From: JAQVUB01 sp033809415
GTDB taxonomy: Bacteria > Verrucomicrobiota > Lentisphaeria > Oligosphaerales > Oligosphaeraceae
DNA length: 17,559 nucleotides
Assembly: GCA_033809415.1 (NCBI GenBank)
Contig: JAPXLT010000070.1
Coordinates: 1-17,559 of the forward strand
Direction of reading: 5' to 3'
Shown here: positions 13,959 to 17,559 of the stretch, in pieces
Layout of the letters: each line of letters begins with the position of its first letter
Numbering within the stretch: position 1 is the stretch's first letter
Position numbers and translations under genes: made by a program
Notes under the pieces: generated by a model
Told to the model about the DNA's origin: nothing
What the model saw: the letters and a program-made list of their open reading frames with translations, nothing else
The model's database searches: none

Positions 13959-16786
13959 TATTGCTGGTAAACTTCGATTTCGTGTACCTTTGCGTGGCGT
14001 GACCCTGGCGTGAGTTTGGTGATGGTCAGCCTTACTGCATCGGCGGTGCGCGGGGCGAATTTGTATTCCCCGAAATCTCCGGTCATATCTTTCGCCGTGG
14101 CGACCTCTTGCCATACGCCGTTATTGCGCACATGCAATTGATAGTCCGAAAGGGATTGGTTCGCACCATAAACGGCAATGCGCCCCATGGTGACTGGAGT
14201 CTTAAATTCCATCTCAAGCCAAACGGGCAGCGCAGGATCGGGTTTGGAGGAGTAGACTAAATAACCTTCATCGTGTTGCGGACCCCTGGCCGGGAAACCC
14301 TCGTATACTCCATCCGCCACATGCCACAGCATCGTGTCTTCCCTTCTCGCAGAATGCAAGTTGGAATTGCTGGTCACACGAACAGTCTCGCCCTCAAACC
14401 GCTGATGGGCAAGGTTCCCCGGCTTTTTGCGGGCGGCATATACTGCCTCAATCTGATCGGCTACGTCTTGCAGAAGAGGCAAGCGGAAGTCCCTCGAGTC
14501 GGTAGTATATACCCTGCTGTCGAAATTCGTGAATGTGTCGGTGAAGGAATGATCACGGGCGGTGACACTGCGGCCTTCACGCAGGATAAACAGCTTGCGG
14601 TCGCCAAGGCCGGGAACGGTGATGGTGGCAGTTTCCGACTTGGTGCTCAGCCCGGCGGCCAAGATCCAGTATTCCGCGCCGACCTTCTTGACACGGATAG
14701 CCACGGCACTGTTGCTCGAGCTTGCGCCAGCCATGTCCGGGGTTAGCATCGCGGGCGCAAGTACACCGGTGAATTCCTTGGCGATGTCAGGAATGCCGAT
14801 GCCAAGCTCAGGATAATGGCAATTGCAGAAATTGTAGAATTCAACCGCATCAACGCCAAGTGTAAATGCCAGCAAATATTGAGTGCGGATTTCATCATAA
14901 CTTGGAATACGGCTGTTGCTGGCACCGCAGTCGCCATAATTGAAGCCCTGCTGAAGATACGCGATCGTCTGATGATTGCCGTGAGCCTTGTTCATGGCAG
15001 CTGCTTGTGAACAGAAGGTGGCAACTTTGGCAAAGTCGTTGCGCGGCTTGCCCATGGCGGGATTCGGATAAGGATGCAGCCCATTTAACTCGGCGACAAA
15101 ATAAAAATCTCTCGTGCCGCTAACCGTGTCGTTGGATATCAGGATCGGATGGTATGGGTTCTCGTCCCGGATAATGTCAGCAAAATGCTGCAAAACGTCT
15201 GCGTTGACACCCGATATTTCCGGTTCATCACAGAGGTAGAAGGCAAATTGGTTGTCACCACTGTCTGCAATTTTGCGGACTTGTTTTCGGATGATCTGCT
15301 CCATGTCGGGCGTGATACGGGGCACGCGGAGGAATTTATGCGTCGGCGAGCTGGTCCACATCAGACCTCCGTCTATGCGTTTGTATGGGCTTTTGGGGTC
15401 GCTTGTCACCCTGCCGTTCGCCCCGTCTATGTCGGCTGTCCCCCAATTGAACACAGGGAAATATTTTTCCTTTTCGATATGCCAGAAGCCGTCCTGATCC
15501 CTCCAGGCTTCACCTTTGCGGAATGGGAGTTTCCGCAGCGGGATCGAGGCGGTGTCTTCTCCAGCCACTGCAAAGATGGTCATTTTTCCTTCAGGGAGCG
15601 GTGCCACCGGGAAGGAAACCTTGCCTGACTTTTGCATTGCTTTTTCGCACAACACCTTGCCGTTTATATCTTTGATGCCGGTGTGGATGCTGCCTGCCCC
15701 GTCTGCCTTGCAAATGACTTCGTATTCCACATTCTGCAGTTCCTGGGAGGTGAAAATGCAGTTCCTGTACCAGGGTACCAGCAGTTTGATGTCCAGTGGG
15801 GAGAAGTGGAGGTTCGTCGAGAATTCATTGAATTTCAGTGCGCGGCGATCCTTTGCATTCAGAATATTCGCGTGCACCTTGAATTGTCCTGGAGCTTTGA
15901 TCTGCAAGTTCCGGAATTCGATGTTGCGCTGTTCCCGGGGGGCGAACTCTTCTTTGATGGAACCGCCGACGATTCCGCTTTGCCCGCCATTCAATGTCAG
16001 GTCAACCAGAATTTGCTGTTTGACCGCTGACATGTTGGTCACGGGCACCACGACATTTGCCTTGAATGTATCTCCATCCGGCGCCATCTGAATGGTTGGC
16101 ACTGTCACTTCCCAGGCATATTCATCCAGGTTGATGTCAATTCCCTGCACAGGAAGAAATTCCCCGGCCACATGGAACAATCCTGACTTTGTCACGGAGG
16201 ATTCTTCCTGGTTTGGCAGTTCCCAGTCACCCCGTGCGAAATTGAATCCCCAAAGCTTGTTCTCGGGGGTTATGCTCATGTTTTCGAAGGGCAGGCGCAT
16301 TTCGACAAGGTATTTGTCGTCTTGCAGGCTGACGGCCGCCTTCGCGCCGCCTTGCCACTTATCGTCACCGACGTGCCCCCCCTCAGTCCGGCTGGCGGTA
16401 TAGATTTTCCCGTTGATTCCGATGAGATAGTGAAAATAGCGGTTCTGGGTGAAATTGGGGTCAACCATGACTTCGACATGGTCATTGCTGTATGCACCCT
16501 TTTCCGGCAGCAGGCGGAGTTTTGACCCCGGCTTTCGGAAGCATTTGAAAGCCACATACAATGCCTGTGAATCGTAGGTCAGAAATGCTTCCGTCTTCAG
16601 GGAGGCTGGCGTGCCCAGGTTCAACTTGTTAAAACGGTCAAACTTCAGGGCGTTTGCCCAGCAGGCATCGTCCAGCTTGCCATCGATGACCGGCGCGGTG
16701 CCAGCTGGCGCGGGCATGACATACGGCGACATGTCGGCGGCAAGCAAGGAAAGGGTTGAAACAAATAGCAAGAAAAGTTTTTTCAT
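13958..16786 (-). CDS. Secreted multidomain protein: CBM9-like, TIM-barrel-like and C-terminal discoidin (F5/8 C) domains
   Basis: A 942-residue exported protein. The signal peptide covers residues 1-17 (KKLFLLFVSTLSLLAA). A CBM9-like carbohydrate-binding domain at about 28-225 starts APVIDGKLDDACWANAL. Beta-rich segments at about 235-430 lead to a barrel-like region (about 440-720) with FAFYLCDEPEISG near residue 513-525; the Asp-Glu-Pro-Glu there is in the style of clan A-type glycosidase acid/base sites. The C-terminus (about 795-942) resembles a discoidin/F5-8C galactose-binding domain (VWLEMEFKTPVTMGRIAVYG). GGGGAG at 16794-16799, 7 nt upstream of the ATG at 16786, fixes the start. The pseudopilin remnant ends 28 nt upstream. 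A catalytic family cannot be named with confidence; GH123/DUF4091-like is one possibility. Probable role: extracellular glycan hydrolysis or binding. Confidence 0.75.
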   Translation of the reverse strand: MKKLFLLFVSTLSLLAADMSPYVMPAPAGTAPVIDGKLDDACWANALKFDRFNKLNLGTPASLKTEAFLTYDSQALYVAFKCFRKPGSKLRLLPEKGAYSNDHVEVMVDPNFTQNRYFHYLIGINGKIYTASRTEGGHVGDDKWQGGAKAAVSLQDDKYLVEMRLPFENMSITPENKLWGFNFARGDWELPNQEESSVTKSGLFHVAGEFLPVQGIDINLDEYAWEVTVPTIQMAPDGDTFKANVVVPVTNMSAVKQQILVDLTLNGGQSGIVGGSIKEEFAPREQRNIEFRNLQIKAPGQFKVHANILNAKDRRALKFNEFSTNLHFSPLDIKLLVPWYRNCIFTSQELQNVEYEVICKADGAGSIHTGIKDINGKVLCEKAMQKSGKVSFPVAPLPEGKMTIFAVAGEDTASIPLRKLPFRKGEAWRDQDGFWHIEKEKYFPVFNWGTADIDGANGRVTSDPKSPYKRIDGGLMWTSSPTHKFLRVPRITPDMEQIIRKQVRKIADSGDNQFAFYLCDEPEISGVNADVLQHFADIIRDENPYHPILISNDTVSGTRDFYFVAELNGLHPYPNPAMGKPRNDFAKVATFCSQAAAMNKAHGNHQTIAYLQQGFNYGDCGASNSRIPSYDEIRTQYLLAFTLGVDAVEFYNFCNCHYPELGIGIPDIAKEFTGVLAPAMLTPDMAGASSSNSAVAIRVKKVGAEYWILAAGLSTKSETATITVPGLGDRKLFILREGRSVTARDHSFTDTFTNFDSRVYTTDSRDFRLPLLQDVADQIEAVYAARKKPGNLAHQRFEGETVRVTSNSNLHSARREDTMLWHVADGVYEGFPARGPQHDEGYLVYSSKPDPALPVWLEMEFKTPVTMGRIAVYGANQSLSDYQLHVRNNGVWQEVATAKDMTGDFGEYKFAPRTADAVRLTITKLTPGSRHAKVHEIEVYQQ

Positions 16787-16814
16787 CGTATGGCTCCCCG
16801 ATCTGATATGAAAT

Positions 16815-17519
16815 TTAAAAACCAGCACTCGCATCAATATTAAAGCCTTGGAGTTTGATGTCATCGGAAGGCATGACAACCTCTATATTGCTTATGCTTT
16901 CGACGTGACCGTCTCCAAAGCTTAAGTTGCCTGCCCCGTTTCTGTAGTTAACCAGCCCTGTCGATCCGGGATTTTCCAGGACACCGCCATTGTGCCTTCC
17001 GCAATAGCGTTGATGGGCACCCCACCAGGAGAACGTGTGGTTGGCTTTGTTGTTGTTGTCGGCAAAGAAAATGGCGATGGAAGGCTTGGACATTTCACGG
17101 ATTTGTTTCATCCGTCGCTGTTTGCGATAGATCGCATTACTTTCTTTTCCTGTTCTTGCCTGGTAGTTGCCGCAGGTTATATTGCGAGCGTAATGTGTAT
17201 ATGTGAAATAACCGTCGTTATAGTTCCCGAAGTTCATGCTTTCGGCAGGGCACACTAACATCGGAAAAGTCTTCATGCAAGACACGTTGCCGTGCAACCA
17301 GGTTTGCGTTGGCACCAGATAATCTCTTACAAGGTAAATCCAGGAACAGTACGGAGTACCGTCATCATTCCTGATTGCCGGCATAATCCAGTCATCAAAG
17401 TCACCGGAGTATAAAACTTCAACGTGGCTCAGCGTTTTCAGGTTGTTCAAACTTGAGAGTACCGAGTTTGTTATAAAAAGGACATGACAATAGACTACTA
17501 CCGCTGTCATTTTTTGCAA
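16815..17519 (-). pseudogene. Pseudopilin remnant lacking the prepilin signal and membrane helix
   Basis: The body is a pseudopilin of the H-X9-DG family: SLNNLKTLSHVEVLYSGDFD corresponds to SNLRQVGGATILYGMDHDD in the pseudopilin at 168-992. The C-terminus has GRHNGG and, after an insertion, NLSFGDGHVES. Upstream of about 17456 the expected FTLIELLVV-type helix is absent. The frame instead reads MTAVVVYCHVLFITNSVL, with no good ribosome site at ATG 17510 or TTG 17519, and is closed by TAG further upstream. Another - strand frame across 17453-17550 is open, so the 5' part may have suffered a deletion with frameshift. Alternatively it is a short protein with a divergent start. Its position 28 nt before the CBM9/discoidin gene mirrors the intact pair at 168-4039. 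Confidence 0.65.
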
Positions 17520-17559
17520 ATTCAGCTTGAAGGATTTCCGCTATATTTTTTCAAAATCA

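Noticed and set aside
13658..14114. Open frames on both strands over the locus 6 arrays
   Set aside because: Low-complexity translation of the CCCCGCA array; one overlaps the C-terminus of the well-supported discoidin-domain gene in another frame.

Overview
The window looks like a chromosomal piece of a Lentisphaerota (Victivallales-like) or closely related PVC-group bacterium. The evidence is a pseudopilin gene with the FTLIELLVVIAIIAIL prepilin helix and an H-X9-DG tail, a DUF4838 protein, CBM9-like secreted enzymes, a DUF6259 protein and a GH4 enzyme. That combination is typical of Lentisphaerota glycan-degrading genomes. The taxonomic call is inferred from protein families; no RNA gene is present to confirm it.

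Layout. On the + strand: a repeat tract (1-120), a pseudopilin gene (168-992), a secreted DUF4838/CBM9 protein (1046-4039), a 504-bp repeat-filled gap and a cytoplasmic GH20-like protein (4544-6652). A GH4 NAD-dependent glycosidase follows on the - strand (6684-8021), convergent with the previous gene. A hairpin-forming repeat element (8154-8298) separates it from a divergent + strand type II restriction-modification pair: a C5 methyltransferase (8389-9555) and an Eco29kI-type GIY-YIG endonuclease (9565-10188). The remaining genes are on the - strand, in transcription order from the right edge: a pseudopilin remnant without its membrane helix (16815-17519), a 942-residue secreted CBM9/TIM-barrel-like/discoidin protein (13958-16786), a small secreted LamG protein (12887-13618) and a DUF6259 putative glycosidase (10468-12555).

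How the genes may work together (inference). DUF4838/CBM9, CBM9/barrel/discoidin and LamG proteins carry signal peptides and would bind or cut glycans outside the cytoplasm. The GH20-like, GH4 and DUF6259 proteins have no visible signal peptide and would finish degradation inside. No transporter, sulfatase or regulator is in the window. At both ends a pseudopilin gene lies directly upstream of, and co-directional with, a large CBM9-containing secreted protein.

The most unusual part is the intergenic DNA. Five gene junctions hold arrays of GTCC cores spaced about 6-14 nt apart (9 nt in the two cleanest arrays, 11 nt in a third). Each has a GTCC array on the sense strand of the gene that follows it. 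Four of the five also carry a G-rich heptamer array (GGGTGCG or GGGGGCA type), and two of these begin directly at the TAG stop codon of the preceding gene. Several of these loci share exact or near-exact longer segments or form long inverted repeats. They look like a dispersed, composite repeat family that could act at RNA or DNA level, or could simply be selfish. This repeat system is the best candidate in the window for something not described.
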